The notes: generated from the letters alone by a model not told the origin. Positions 51,638 through 61,602 are shown, counted from the first letter of the stretch. The stretch is 64,000 nt of DNA from Synergistaceae bacterium (GCA_017451025.1 JAFSSM010000015.1:87747-151746), one strand, 5' to 3'. Translations and numbers: made by a program.

Positions 51638-53074
51638 CTAATACGCCTTCGCAAAAATCGTCAGACGCGCGTTATCTTGGCCGGTGATTATGCACTTGCC
51701 CCTGTTATCGCCGGGAAGTATACATCTGGGGGTTGCGCCGGTCTCCTCACGGATTCTGACCTCGTCCTCCGGAGTCCCGCCGAAGTGTGCCCGCACAAAT
51801 CCGCCCTTCTCCGAGATTATGGCCTTCAGTTCATCGTAGCTGGCCGCGTCGTGAGTATTAGCCTCGCGGAAATCCTTTGCTCGCTTGAACATGTTGGACT
51901 GAATGTCCGAAAGCAACTGCTTCACTGTAGGAATTACTGCATCATTCTTCACGTCGAGCTTCTCTCCTGTGTCTCTGCGCACAAGCCTGACTGTTCCTGC
52001 CGCTAAATCCTTCTCGCCAAGCTCAAGCCTCAGCGGTACACCTCTCTGCAAATGCGCAAAGAACCTGTCGCCCGGCCTCACATGAAAGTCCGTATCAACA
52101 CGGGTGAACATTCCGCCTAATTCTTCGTCCAATTTTGCGGACAACTCTTTTGCTTTGGGCAGAATGTCGTTCGCGGCGATGCTTTCGTCCTTCGAGATAG
52201 GGAGTATTGCGGCCTTAACGGGAGCGATTCTCGGCGGAATAATCAGGCCGTCATCGTCGGAGTGCACCATGATTAACGCACCGATAAGCCGTGTCGAAAC
52301 TCCCCAGCTGGTCGTCCAGCAGTAGGCTAATTCTCCCTCTCTGTTCTGGTACTGAATCTCGAAGGCTTTGGCGAAATTCTGCCCTAAGAAATGGCTTGTT
52401 CCTGCCTGCAACGCGCGGGTGTCGCTCATCATTGCCTCGCAGGTATATGTGTCGTTAGCTCCGGGAAATCTCTCGCCTGCGGTTTTTTCGCCGGTCAAGA
52501 CAGGAATCGCAAGCTCATTCTCGATTATATCCTTGTAGACACCGAGCATTCGCATAGTCTCTTCACGGGCTTCCTGTTCGGTTTCGTGTGCGGTGTGTCC
52601 TTCCTGCCAGAGAAATTCTGATGTGCGGAGGAAGAGGCGGGGGCGTTTTTCCCAGCGCATTACGTTGCACCACTGGTTCATCAGGACGGGTAAATCTCTC
52701 CACGAGTGAATCCACTTGCTGTACATGTAGCCTATTACCGTCTCAGAAGTCGGACGGACTGCGTAAGGTTCTTCCAGTTCTTCGCCGCCTGCATGAGTAA
52801 CTGTTGCGCATTCGGGAGCAAAACCCTCTACGTGTTCGGCTTCCTTGCGCAGGAATGAGTAGGGTATCAGGAGCGGGAAACATGCGTTGACGTGGCCAGT
52901 TTTCTTGAAGGCAGCGTCGAACTTGGCCTGTATGCTCTCCCAGATTGCGTAGCCCGTCGGACGAATGACCATACAGCCGCGAACGGGTGCGTAGTCTGCC
53001 ATTTCAGCGGCCTTGATTACGTCAAGATACCACTGTGAATAATTTTCTTTTCTCGGTGTAATATTCCTTGCCAA
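51638..53074 (-). CDS. proS: Prolyl-tRNA synthetase, short archaeal/eukaryotic type
   Basis: 478 residues. Class II synthetase: motif 1 region GYAIWESIQAKFD, motif 2 in RWEKRPRLFLRTSEFLWQEGHTAH, motif 3 near the HSDDDGLIIPP region, anticodon domain (about 285-390) and a C-terminal zinc-type domain ending in KAY. It lacks the editing insertion of the longer bacterial form. The TTG start (MARNITPRKENYSQW) has GGAGGA ten bases upstream. First gene of the group with comB and larC. Confidence 0.95.
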   Translation of the reverse strand: MARNITPRKENYSQWYLDVIKAAEMADYAPVRGCMVIRPTGYAIWESIQAKFDAAFKKTGHVNACFPLLIPYSFLRKEAEHVEGFAPECATVTHAGGEELEEPYAVRPTSETVIGYMYSKWIHSWRDLPVLMNQWCNVMRWEKRPRLFLRTSEFLWQEGHTAHETEQEAREETMRMLGVYKDIIENELAIPVLTGEKTAGERFPGANDTYTCEAMMSDTRALQAGTSHFLGQNFAKAFEIQYQNREGELAYCWTTSWGVSTRLIGALIMVHSDDDGLIIPPRIAPVKAAILPISKDESIAANDILPKAKELSAKLDEELGGMFTRVDTDFHVRPGDRFFAHLQRGVPLRLELGEKDLAAGTVRLVRRDTGEKLDVKNDAVIPTVKQLLSDIQSNMFKRAKDFREANTHDAASYDELKAIISEKGGFVRAHFGGTPEDEVRIREETGATPRCILPGDNRGKCIITGQDNARLTIFAKAY

Positions 53075-53127
53075 TTTCTATTTATCCTCCTTTGTGATTT
53101 ACCAGAGTGTTTTTACGTCCGGATACT

Positions 53128-55221
53128 TTACGGCAACGGGAAGTGATCCCATATCGGCACCCCGATAAAGAACCCCGCCTTGAACTCGTCAGACCCGTAC
53201 ATTATCGCAAACTTCATGTCCACAAGATTGTTCGGGAAATTCACCGCAAGTCCAACCTCCCACGGCGCATCTATCTTGTGCCACTCCTTATCCATTGCAT
53301 AGCCCCAGCTCCCGAAAATCTCTCCGGCTATTACTCCCATCGCTGTACGGCTCAGAATTTTCCTGACTGCTATGTTCGTCCAGAACATGCGCTCCGCCTC
53401 AATCGGATGCCTCGCAACAGAGTAAAGCTCCTCCGCCGCACCGAGATATACCGCGTGGCTTCTCCTGTTCATGTCCCCTTCAGCAAATCCCGCCCGGAAA
53501 TACGTCCTCCACACGCTCGACACATCAAGAGGCTTGAAGTAGCTCAGCCTGTAATTCACCTCGTCGAAATCAGGCCACCATGCATTAATCTTCCACGCAT
53601 AGCCTTTCGTCGGATCTGCGGGCATATCCAGAGTGTCATATTCCGCCAGGAAAGTTAAGCCTCCTGAATCCGTGTCGTCGTTGTCGGAAATTGCGTCGCC
53701 GTCGATGTGCTCATAAGCATACCCTAACCCGACGTTGACATCTCCCCACGTAAACAGCTTCGCTATTCCCGCCGAATACCTGTCCCAGTCCCGCGCAGGG
53801 TCATCCTTGCCGGCTGGCTTCCAGTTCTGGGCACTGAGCTTGAACTGCCACGAGTCCATAGGCTGAGGTGCTGTCTGGTACGTTAAATCCAATCCCCACT
53901 GATCCCCAATTTTCGCAACGCCAACAAGCGAGTCGTATTCCGAGAACATGCCCTGCGCTTCGCCTTTGACGTACAGCCACCTGTTGGGGTGCAAATTCGT
54001 CGTGTAGCCGGAAATCCCGAACTTAACTTCCGGCGAACGCCTTACGTCAATTCTCACTAGGACATCTCCCGAATCCGTGCGGCCAAGCTGATAATCTGCA
54101 AGCTCAATTCCTGCCGCCTCAGAGAGCTTAGCCATCATCGCATCTAACTCTTTCGGGTCTGCTTTCCTGCCCACAAAACGCAATCCCCTCTTCCTGACCA
54201 TATCCGTGAGCTTCGGCGGAAGTCCGTGTACCTCAACATCACCGATAATGTCGCTGAGTGTACGATCCTCCTCGAGCGTGAACAGTGCAGGTCCTTGCGC
54301 GGATAATGCCTTGATGTCGTCTATTCTCTTCATCGCCGCTTCACGGCCAAGTGCAATTATCTTGTCGGGGCTGGTTGTGTCGAGCATTCCGAGTCCCGCA
54401 ACGTTAGGATGGAGCAGAATATCCGCCGCCGCTCCTTCCTCGTCGGTGGTCTTGCGCATCAAGATAGTTAATGCCTGGTTCATAACGTCCATGTAGGAAT
54501 TTACGCCGCTGCTCATCGCGTCAGAAATATCTACTGCAACTATCGGAATGCCCGGGAATAATTCCTGAGCTGTATACACGGGAAGGTTTGAGACGACCCC
54601 GCCGTCTATCAGCACATGATCATCGATAACCCACGGCTCGAACAGCACCGGTATGGACATTGACGCTCTCATTGCGGCGGCAAGGCTGCCTTCTTTGAGC
54701 ACTACCTTTTCGCCGGTGTTCACATCCGTAGCTACTGCGGCGTAAGGTATAGGCAAATTGTAAAAGTCTGTCTCCGTTACGTGGCGCATCAACTGCGAAA
54801 AATACTCGTAGAGCTTGTCGCCGGTGAGGAGGCCTTTAGGCCCTCTGTTGCCGTTCTGTTTTTTCCAGGTCAGTGCAGGAATCGTCGAGGTTTTGGCCCT
54901 GCGGTCATCACCGGTAAACACGAACATCGGTCCTGTGTTTTCGCTGAGCAGTGCGGGCAGGTCAAGCTCGGCAAGAATTTTGTGCATTTCCTGCGTGGAA
55001 TACCCCGAAGCTCTCAGTGCTCCCATCAATGCACCCATGCTCGTACCCACTATTCCGACAACAGGTACTCCGTTCTCCTCGAGTGCCTCGATGACTCCAA
55101 GATGCGCAAAGCCCTTCGTGCCGCCACCGGACAAAACCAGAACTACCCCTGCTTCTCCGGCAAACGGACTTAGCGCGAGAATGCACACAGCCAAGATAGA
55201 ACATAAAACCTTCCTAATCAC
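53128..55221 (-). CDS. Patatin-like phospholipase with outer-membrane beta-barrel
   Basis: 697 residues. Signal peptide 1-25. Patatin domain: oxyanion loop SGGGTKGFAHLG (31-42), nucleophile S61 in GTSMGA, catalytic D206 in DGG. A POTRA-like linker (about 290-370) and a C-terminal barrel of BamA/TamA type (about 375-697) ending in the aromatic/hydrophobic strand GVPIWDHFPLP. Similar to the PlpD-type secreted lipases (type Vd), where the barrel exports or anchors the lipase. A GTG start with GGGGAGGA is preferred; an upstream in-frame ATG lies within the terminator of the cheX gene. Confidence 0.9.
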   Translation of the reverse strand: MIRKVLCSILAVCILALSPFAGEAGVVLVLSGGGTKGFAHLGVIEALEENGVPVVGIVGTSMGALMGALRASGYSTQEMHKILAELDLPALLSENTGPMFVFTGDDRRAKTSTIPALTWKKQNGNRGPKGLLTGDKLYEYFSQLMRHVTETDFYNLPIPYAAVATDVNTGEKVVLKEGSLAAAMRASMSIPVLFEPWVIDDHVLIDGGVVSNLPVYTAQELFPGIPIVAVDISDAMSSGVNSYMDVMNQALTILMRKTTDEEGAAADILLHPNVAGLGMLDTTSPDKIIALGREAAMKRIDDIKALSAQGPALFTLEEDRTLSDIIGDVEVHGLPPKLTDMVRKRGLRFVGRKADPKELDAMMAKLSEAAGIELADYQLGRTDSGDVLVRIDVRRSPEVKFGISGYTTNLHPNRWLYVKGEAQGMFSEYDSLVGVAKIGDQWGLDLTYQTAPQPMDSWQFKLSAQNWKPAGKDDPARDWDRYSAGIAKLFTWGDVNVGLGYAYEHIDGDAISDNDDTDSGGLTFLAEYDTLDMPADPTKGYAWKINAWWPDFDEVNYRLSYFKPLDVSSVWRTYFRAGFAEGDMNRRSHAVYLGAAEELYSVARHPIEAERMFWTNIAVRKILSRTAMGVIAGEIFGSWGYAMDKEWHKIDAPWEVGLAVNFPNNLVDMKFAIMYGSDEFKAGFFIGVPIWDHFPLP

Positions 55222-55240
55222 AATTCTTCCTCCCCTTATA

Positions 55241-55276
55241 GAAAAACGGCTCCGGCCCATTCAGACCAGAACCGTT
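55241..55276 (-). terminator. Terminator after cheX
   Basis: On the minus strand AACGG...GGTC pairs with GGCC...CCGTT and is followed by five T. It separates cheX from the patatin gene. Confidence 0.75.
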
Positions 55277-55308
55277 GATATAGTTATTTTCTGTGTCAGA
55301 TTTGCAGG

Positions 55309-55800
55309 CTAGTCGATCTTGAACGATAACACCAGGAAAAGCCCGCCCGAAGGCTGAAGCTCAAACGGCAGTGTGAAACTTCTCATGCCGTTATCCTCGT
55401 TCGTAACATTCTTGATATTCTCGCCTATGATTAGCTGAGGAGGAGTTACGTCAACCGTCCCCAGTGAACTCTGAACTAATGCGCGGCCTCCAATCATGTT
55501 GGACAGCTCACCGATTACGCTCATAGAGACATCTTCGCCCAGAACTGGCGCAATCATTCCGCCGGACATAGCTGTAATGATATTCTCGAAGCCTGTTTTG
55601 TCCAGCATAATGTTTACTGTTCCGCGCGAACCTACTCCGACTACTCCGATTAGTGCAGTCGTGCAGATATTATCAACTTTGATTCCCTGTGAGACTTTTG
55701 CTTTGTTGAGGGTGATATTCAGCCCTACCTCTCGCCCTACTGACAGTACTGCCGACGCAAAACTGTTCACCAGAGCGACGAGTTTATCCATGCCGGCCAT
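55309..55800 (-). CDS. cheX: CheX-family chemotaxis phosphatase
   Basis: 163 residues. The CheC/CheX/FliY signature is visible as GELSNMIGGRA (about 97-107), whose Glu and Asn dephosphorylate CheY-P. The protein has the CheX length and a single such helix. Other che genes are not adjacent, although a chemoreceptor and flagellar-type regulators occur within 8 kb. GGGAGGGAG lies upstream of the ATG. Confidence 0.88.
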   Translation of the reverse strand: MAGMDKLVALVNSFASAVLSVGREVGLNITLNKAKVSQGIKVDNICTTALIGVVGVGSRGTVNIMLDKTGFENIITAMSGGMIAPVLGEDVSMSVIGELSNMIGGRALVQSSLGTVDVTPPQLIIGENIKNVTNEDNGMRSFTLPFELQPSGGLFLVLSFKID

Positions 55801-55869
55801 AAAATACTAATCTCCCTCCCTGTGAAAATTTGTGCAAAGTTATTTTTCGATTTTTCGGATTGACGTATA

Positions 55870-56358
55870 TTATAGCTTATTCGGGCGCATATCTCTATAT
55901 TTTTTCACGCCCCTGATTGCTATAGCCCACGCCGCCAGGTCATCAAGCACCCTATCAGGAACTCTCAAGCCTTCGGGCAGGAACCGCATAAACACGCCGG
56001 GCCTGTGAATTTTCCAGTAAAGTTTTCTGGCTTCCAGCGTAGTATTATGTTCATCGACACTAAGCACCTCGAACGGCAGAGCAGACCGGACTTTCTGCGT
56101 GAACTCCCTGCTGTGCGTTCCGTCGCCTACCGCAAGAAATGCTATCCTTCCGTTTAGAGATTCTTCACTGCCCTCAATTATCCATTCAGCGAAATTTTTC
56201 TGAGAGAGCACCGCCGCAAAAAATCTCTCCTGTTCGTTTGTCGGAAATATCCCCGAAAGAATCAGTCCTCCGTCCATGTCCGTAAATGCAAAGCCGGTTT
56301 TGTCCCGTCCCGGGTCAAGCCCAAGCACTAACGCTTTTTCCCGAGCGTGTATTCCCAT
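55870..56358 (-). CDS. YqgF/RuvX-like RNase H-fold protein
   Basis: 162 residues from this ATG. ALVLGLDPGRDKTGFAFTD near the start is the RNase H-fold first strand with its Asp. A second acidic motif is in LSVDEHNTTLEARKLYW and the last Asp is in RVLDDLAAWAIA. These match the YqgF family (pre-16S rRNA processing or resolvase-like), but the overall sequence is divergent and may be a second, non-canonical member. It overlaps the acyltransferase gene; a GTG at 56328 that shares the last base of that gene's stop is an alternative start. Confidence 0.75.
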   Translation of the reverse strand: MGIHAREKALVLGLDPGRDKTGFAFTDMDGGLILSGIFPTNEQERFFAAVLSQKNFAEWIIEGSEESLNGRIAFLAVGDGTHSREFTQKVRSALPFEVLSVDEHNTTLEARKLYWKIHRPGVFMRFLPEGLRVPDRVLDDLAAWAIAIRGVKKYRDMRPNKL

Positions 56359-57179
56359 CTGTCCATCAGCCACAGCCACAGCTCCGGCCTCTCCCGAATC
56401 CATTTCTCTATCACCTCGCTGCATAGTTCCAGCCCGAAATTCTCCCTGTCGCTCAAAATCTCCTGCATCTCCACAACATGATGTGCAGGGTTATCTTTAT
56501 CCCGCGTGTAGTGTGTCGCAACAACAGCACACCCGAATTTTTCATGCAGCTTCACGATGCCGTCATGTGTGCTCGCAGGAAGTCCCAGAAATTTTGTGAT
56601 AACTCCGTCCTTGCGTGCATCCAAGTCCTGCATTATCACAACTATTCCGCCGGACTTCAGCACCCGGAAAATCTCGCGTATACCTTTATGGTTGTCGATG
56701 ATGTGCATTCCCGTTGTGCGTGTGCGAATATCAGCTATCATGCTCTCGACTCCGCCATCGTTGCGCTGCGGAGTATACACCGCGTGAAGCTCGAACCCGG
56801 CATGAATCACACGCATAGCCGCAAGTTCCCAGTTAGCCATGTGGCTGGTCATCAGGATAACACCTTTTCCGCGTGCAAGTGCCGAACGCAGAAGTGCCTG
56901 GCTCTCCTCCGGAAAGTCTATGTACTCATCGACCCGCGCCTTCATCACCGGAAATCTCAGGAACTCTACGGCAGACATCCCGAGATTCACGAATGAACCC
57001 CGCACTATCTCCCTCGCAATGCTTACACCTACACCCAGAGACAACACACATCTGGCTTCTGCACGGTCAACCTTGCGCCACAAAACCAAACGCAAAATTC
57101 TGCCGATAATTCCCCCAAACACGAGAGCTGCTCTGTGAGGCATAAAACGCAATAACTTCACAAAAATCTTCAATGCCAT
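56328..57179 (-). CDS. LpxL/HtrB-type lysophospholipid acyltransferase
   Basis: 283 residues. N-terminal hydrophobic anchor (about 10-35), then the acyltransferase box TSHMANWE (HxxxxE form) and the substrate motifs QDLDARKDGV and FLGLPASTHDGIV. The family adds secondary acyl chains to lipid A or similar lipids at the inner membrane, which fits a Gram-negative envelope. ATG with AGGAGG. Divergent from the YvyF genes; a possible -10 TATACT lies between them. Confidence 0.88.
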   Translation of the reverse strand: MALKIFVKLLRFMPHRAALVFGGIIGRILRLVLWRKVDRAEARCVLSLGVGVSIAREIVRGSFVNLGMSAVEFLRFPVMKARVDEYIDFPEESQALLRSALARGKGVILMTSHMANWELAAMRVIHAGFELHAVYTPQRNDGGVESMIADIRTRTTGMHIIDNHKGIREIFRVLKSGGIVVIMQDLDARKDGVITKFLGLPASTHDGIVKLHEKFGCAVVATHYTRDKDNPAHHVVEMQEILSDRENFGLELCSEVIEKWIRERPELWLWLMDRWEYTLGKKR

Positions 57180-57246
57180 TAATTCCTCCTAGTATATCGT
57201 GTAAAATTATCAGGAATTTTTCCCCTAGCAATAGAGGTGATTATAT

Positions 57247-57672
57247 TTGCATTCATTGTCCATGTGCAAACTTTGCGGCAAGATTTTTGACCCCTTCTCC
57301 GTTCTGGGAGACAGAGGAATATGCAACAAGTGTTATGCAAGGCTTGACGAAATGTACTCGAAAGTTCATAAATACATCCGCGACAACAGCGATGAGGAAC
57401 GTTTCCGCCCCGCCAATATCGCAGAAGCTACGGGTATCAGTCTCGACAACATAAAGCTACTCTTCAGTATGGGATACATTGAGCGCGATATGCAGACTTG
57501 GAGCAAAGTACCATCTGAGCGTGCTATTCTGGCCAAGAAGTTTGAGCGTGAACTGCGCTACTTGATCGAGAAGTACAAGCTCACAACTTACGGCGGGAAA
57601 ATCTACAAGCGCAACAGCGGTGAAGACATTATCAGGACTACGTACAGGCACTCGGAGTCCGTTGCAACATGA
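57247..57672 (+). CDS. YvyF-like flagellar-operon zinc-ribbon protein, copy 1
   Basis: 141 residues. Zinc ribbon CKLCGKIF...CNKC (about 7-28), then the conserved KVHKYIRDN and a helix-turn-helix-like segment FRPANIAEATGISLDNIKLLFSMGY, ending with LTTYGGKIYKR. This layout is that of the TIGR03826/YvyF family found in flagellar clusters of Bacillus-type bacteria, probably regulatory. TTG start with GAGGTGAT five bases upstream. A clear paralogue follows 16 bases downstream. Confidence 0.8.
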   Translation: MHSLSMCKLCGKIFDPFSVLGDRGICNKCYARLDEMYSKVHKYIRDNSDEERFRPANIAEATGISLDNIKLLFSMGYIERDMQTWSKVPSERAILAKKFERELRYLIEKYKLTTYGGKIYKRNSGEDIIRTTYRHSESVAT

Positions 57673-57688
57673 CAGGAGGAATTAGGAT

Positions 57689-58054
57689 ATGCCATTGATA
57701 GAATGCAGGCTGTGCGGAAGAGTTTTTACGCACGGAGGGCGCAAGAACGTCTGCCCGAGATGTCTGCGCAGGCTCGGAGACCTTTACGCAGAAGTTCACG
57801 AGTATATGCGCGACAACGAGGATGAGGATTTCGACATCAACAAGCTGGCCGAAGGAATGGGTATCAGCACAATAGATATTCAGGCACTTATAGATCTTGG
57901 GTACCGTGCGCGGGACCTGAAGGACGAAGAAGAAGACCGCCGGAAACTGGCTCAGGCTATCAGCGCAGAAATGGAGAAAATAGGACTCAGGCACAAGCTG
58001 ACCACTTACGGCGGGGATATATATTCGCGCGGGTATGACCGCAAATTCCGTTGA
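57689..58054 (+). CDS. YvyF-like flagellar-operon zinc-ribbon protein, copy 2
   Basis: 121 residues, paralogue of the gene before it: CRLCGRVF...CPRC zinc ribbon, EVHEYMRDN, a helix-turn-helix-like segment (FDINKLAEGMGISTIDIQAL) and LTTYGGDIYSRG at the end. The two copies share the order of all blocks but have diverged, so the duplication is old. ACAGGAGGA precedes the ATG. The stop overlaps the upstream candidate start of the prepilin peptidase gene. Confidence 0.8.
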   Translation: MPLIECRLCGRVFTHGGRKNVCPRCLRRLGDLYAEVHEYMRDNEDEDFDINKLAEGMGISTIDIQALIDLGYRARDLKDEEEDRRKLAQAISAEMEKIGLRHKLTTYGGDIYSRGYDRKFR

Positions 58055-58056
58055 AC

Positions 58057-58854
58057 ATGCAGCAGCTAATCACAGCAGGAATATTCGGTGCGTGCATGGG
58101 GTCATTCCTGAACGTTGCGGCTCACCGTTCGCTTCATGGCCGCAAATGGTGGGGAAATGAACGCTCGGTGTGCGAGTCCTGCGGTCATGTTCTGGGAGCA
58201 CTGGAACTTATCCCGGTAATCTCCTGGCTTGCGCAGAGGGGAAGGTGCAGGCATTGCGGCGCAAAAATTTCGGTCAGGTATATTCTGGTTGAGATAGTAT
58301 GCGCGGCTCTGGCAGTTACTATTCTTGCACGGTGGGGCTTGTCGTGGGCGTGTGCAATCGTCAGTGCAGGAACTTGCGGGCTTGTCGTGAACTCACTGAC
58401 CGACATTGAGAGCAGTGAAGTGCTTGACGTTTTTGCGCTAATTCCCGGAGTACTTGGCCTGCTAGTGCGAATCGCCGGGGGCAAGTGGGCTGTGCTCGAC
58501 GGGCTTGGAGGTGCGCTAGCCGGGTGGGGAATTTTTGCGGCGATAATCTTTCTGTCGCGCGGCGGTATGGGCTGGGGAGATGCTACGTTCATGGGCGGAA
58601 TGGGGGCAGTGCTCGGCTGGAGGTTCACCCTGCTGGCGTTCTACACCGGCATAATGGCCGGAGGGTTCTGGGCAATAATTCTCCTGCTGATCGGGCGCGT
58701 GAAATGGGGAAGAGGCGACGCAATCCCCCTTGTGCCGTTTTTGGCTGTCGGGTGCTTTATCGTAATGATTTTCGGGCCGGAGATTTTCGCGTGGCTCAGC
58801 ATGAGGCTGAAGTTTGGAGGGGTATTCGTAGTTTCGTGGCCGTTCGGTGTGTAG
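58057..58854 (+). CDS. Type IV prepilin peptidase (A24 family)
   Basis: 265 residues, seven or eight membrane helices. N-terminal GSFLNV (15-20), two zinc pairs C39xxC42 and C64xxC67 in the methylase-type cytosolic loop, catalytic D116 (in LTDIESSEVLD) and D175 in the GxGD motif GMGWGDATF. It cleaves and methylates type IV pilin or type II secretion pseudopilins in the membrane. No pilin or pil genes are in the window. Start uncertain: ATG 58057, or TTG 58051 overlapping the previous stop as TTGA; neither has a strong ribosome site. Confidence 0.92.
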   Translation: MQQLITAGIFGACMGSFLNVAAHRSLHGRKWWGNERSVCESCGHVLGALELIPVISWLAQRGRCRHCGAKISVRYILVEIVCAALAVTILARWGLSWACAIVSAGTCGLVVNSLTDIESSEVLDVFALIPGVLGLLVRIAGGKWAVLDGLGGALAGWGIFAAIIFLSRGGMGWGDATFMGGMGAVLGWRFTLLAFYTGIMAGGFWAIILLLIGRVKWGRGDAIPLVPFLAVGCFIVMIFGPEIFAWLSMRLKFGGVFVVSWPFGV

Positions 58855-58889
58855 TGTAAAATATTCGGCAAATTTCCCAGAAAGGATTT

Positions 58890-60329
58890 GTGAATATTTT
58901 GAGTCTTGTACTGTTTAACGACCTGACACGCAAAAAGGAGACTTTCACGCCCATCAAGCCCGGGCACGTCAGCTTCTATTCCTGCGGCCCGACGGTCTAT
59001 GACTACTTCCACATAGGAAACGCAAGGCCCTTCATCGTGTTTGACGTGCTGAGACGCTGGCTCGAACATGAGGGCTATCAAGTTACGTTCGTGCAGAACT
59101 TCACGGACATCGACGACAAGATGATACACCGCGCCCGCAATGACGGAATCACGGTGAAGGAACTTGCTGACAGATTTATAGCAGAGTACAACAAGGATGC
59201 TGACGCTCTAGGAATCAGGAGGCCAGACGTTGCGCCAAAAGCTACAGAGCACATTCCGGAGATTATTCACACGATTGAACGCATAATCGCCAACGGACAC
59301 GCCTACGTATCGGACGGAGATGTGTACTTCGACATCAAGAGCTGGCCGAAATACGGCAGTCTGTGCAGGCAGAATCTCGAGGACTTGGAGGCCGGAGCGA
59401 GGGTTGAGCCTGGCGAGAAGAAGCACGATCCGCTGGACTTTGCCCTGTGGAAGGCGGAGAAGCCTGGCGAACCATCTTGGGAGTCTCCCTGGGGAAAAGG
59501 CAGACCGGGCTGGCACATCGAGTGCTCCGCAATGTCCTCAAAATATCTCGGCGACAATATAGACATACATTCCGGCGGAGTGGACCTGATGTTCCCGCAC
59601 CACGAGAACGAGGCCGCGCAGAGCGAAGCCGCGTCAGGCTCCGGAAAACCCTTCGTGAATTACTGGCTGCACAACGGCTTCCTGTTAATCGACAGCGAGA
59701 AGATGTCAAAGTCGCTTGGTAATTTCCTGACAGCAAGAGCCGCCCTCGAAAAATATCCGCCGCTCGCGCTACGGTTCTTCATGCTGAGTGCACACTACAG
59801 GAATCCTATCAACTTCACCCCTGAATCACTGGAACAGGCCGCCGCAGGAGTAACCAGGCTCCGCAACTGCAAGAGCGACCTCGATTTTGCCGCGCACACC
59901 CGCACAGATGATTCGTCCGGGTTCGACACGGCCAAGTACAGGGCTGACCTTCAGGAGCTTCACGCGAAATTCACCGACGCAATGAACGACGACTTCAACA
60001 CTGCCGCCGCAATGGGAGTTCTTTTTGACGTGGTATACCTCATCAACACAAGCCTGAAGGAGCACGAGAAACTTCCTGCGGAGTTCTTCACGCTGTCGAA
60101 GGCCGCGCTTGACGAATACGACTCGATTCTCGGAGTGATAGGCAGTGATGACGCAGAGGCAGAGCACGACGACGAATCTGCAGAGATTGAGCATCTCATT
60201 CAGGAACGTGCAGAAGCACGCAAAGCAAAGAACTTCGCCCGGAGCGACGAGATTCGCGACACCCTCAAGGCAAAAGGTATTGTGCTTGAGGACACTCCGC
60301 AGGGCACAAAGTGGAAGAGGGAGCTGTAA
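58890..60329 (+). CDS. cysS: Cysteinyl-tRNA synthetase
   Basis: 479 residues. Class I synthetase: YFHIGNARP (HIGH-type motif, here HIGN), KMSKSLGN (KMSKS), zinc-site Cys in [10 protein letters not shown] and the [10 protein letters not shown] region, and C-terminal DALR-type helical domain. Full length. Start uncertain among GTG 58890, ATT 58896 and TTG 58899; AAAGGA at 58881-58886 favours the later ones. The stop overlaps the next start (TAATG). Confidence 0.96.
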   Translation: MNILSLVLFNDLTRKKETFTPIKPGHVSFYSCGPTVYDYFHIGNARPFIVFDVLRRWLEHEGYQVTFVQNFTDIDDKMIHRARNDGITVKELADRFIAEYNKDADALGIRRPDVAPKATEHIPEIIHTIERIIANGHAYVSDGDVYFDIKSWPKYGSLCRQNLEDLEAGARVEPGEKKHDPLDFALWKAEKPGEPSWESPWGKGRPGWHIECSAMSSKYLGDNIDIHSGGVDLMFPHHENEAAQSEAASGSGKPFVNYWLHNGFLLIDSEKMSKSLGNFLTARAALEKYPPLALRFFMLSAHYRNPINFTPESLEQAAAGVTRLRNCKSDLDFAAHTRTDDSSGFDTAKYRADLQELHAKFTDAMNDDFNTAAAMGVLFDVVYLINTSLKEHEKLPAEFFTLSKAALDEYDSILGVIGSDDAEAEHDDESAEIEHLIQERAEARKAKNFARSDEIRDTLKAKGIVLEDTPQGTKWKREL

Positions 60330-61588
60330 TGTTTAAGCTGTTATTCGTAAGGCGGTTCATGCCCCTGTTCCTCACGCAGTTTCTCGGTGCGTTCAACGAT
60401 AACTTCTTCAAGAGCGCGTTGATGATGCTCATCACCTACAGGCTCGGCGATGCGGCAGGTGTCGACTCCCGCATTCTGGTCAACGCGGCCGCAGGAGTGT
60501 TCATCCTGCCGTTCTTCGTGTTCGCTCCGACAGCCAGCGACTTGGCCGACAGGTACGACAGGAGCGACCTGATGCGGTGGGTTAAGTTCGCGGAGATTGT
60601 GGTGATGGCCGGTGCGGCTCTGGGGTTCTGGCTCGGGAACATCTGGCTGTTGATGGCGGTGCTATTCCTGATGGGTGCACAGTCAGCGTTCTTCTCTCCG
60701 GCCAAGTACAGCATACTTCCTCAACACCTGAAGGAGGAGGAATTAATCGCGGGCAACGGGTTAATCCAGATGGGTACATACCTGGCGATTCTGACAGGGA
60801 CAATTTCGGGCGGATTGATGATTCTGCGCGAAAACGGCATCTACTGGGTTGGAGGACTTGCAGTAACAATAGCGGCGGCAGGGTGGCTGTGCAGTATGTT
60901 CATTCCACCGACAACACCCATTGACCCAAAGCGTGAAGTCTCGTTCAGAATCGTGAAGCGTACACGTGAAATGTTCGCGGACATTATCCCGATGCGCAGG
61001 GTCTTCGGCTCAATGATGGCTATATCGTGGTTCTGGCTCGTGGGGTCAGTGTTCCTCGCGCAGTTCCCGACGTATTCACGGCTGGTGCTCGGCACGGATG
61101 AGAGCGTCGCTACTGCGTTTCTGGCGATATTCTCGTGCGGAATAGGCATCGGGTCAATGGTGTGCGATTCTCTGCTTAAGGGGAAGGTTACGACAAAGTT
61201 TGTGCCTTCTGCGGCGTATGGGATTGCGGTTGCGAGTGTGTTATTGTGGTGGGTGAGCGACAGGCCGCCAGTTGCGCCGGGAACTCCCGAAATCGGAGCG
61301 TGGGAGTTTTTTGCGCGTCCCGAGAACTGGACGATAACTGCGTGCCTGTTCGTGATTGCCTTCTGCGGAGGACTGTACATTGTGCCCCTGTACGCTGTGA
61401 TGCAGACGGGAGCGGGCGACAAGGTCTCTGGGGCTATTGCGTGCTCCAACATCAGCGACTCAATCTTCATGGCGGTTGCGGCTCTTGGAGCAGGGGTGTT
61501 AATCTCGTGGGGGATAAGCATTCCGCAGCTGTTCCTGACGATGGGGCCGACAACGTTTATTGTGGGACTGCTTGTGAGTGCCCTGTAG
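60329..61588 (+). CDS. MFS transporter, LplT-like
   Basis: 419 residues, about twelve membrane helices. FLTQFLGAFNDNFFKSALMMLI at the start and SPAKYSILPQ are characteristic of the lysophospholipid transporter LplT and its Aas-linked relatives, which flip lysophospholipids inward for re-acylation. No aas gene is adjacent; the LpxL-like acyltransferase is 3 kb away. The ATG overlaps the cysS stop by one base, with GGGAG upstream. Confidence 0.85.
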   Translation: MFKLLFVRRFMPLFLTQFLGAFNDNFFKSALMMLITYRLGDAAGVDSRILVNAAAGVFILPFFVFAPTASDLADRYDRSDLMRWVKFAEIVVMAGAALGFWLGNIWLLMAVLFLMGAQSAFFSPAKYSILPQHLKEEELIAGNGLIQMGTYLAILTGTISGGLMILRENGIYWVGGLAVTIAAAGWLCSMFIPPTTPIDPKREVSFRIVKRTREMFADIIPMRRVFGSMMAISWFWLVGSVFLAQFPTYSRLVLGTDESVATAFLAIFSCGIGIGSMVCDSLLKGKVTTKFVPSAAYGIAVASVLLWWVSDRPPVAPGTPEIGAWEFFARPENWTITACLFVIAFCGGLYIVPLYAVMQTGAGDKVSGAIACSNISDSIFMAVAALGAGVLISWGISIPQLFLTMGPTTFIVGLLVSAL

Positions 61589-61602
61589 AAGAGAAAAATA
61601 AA

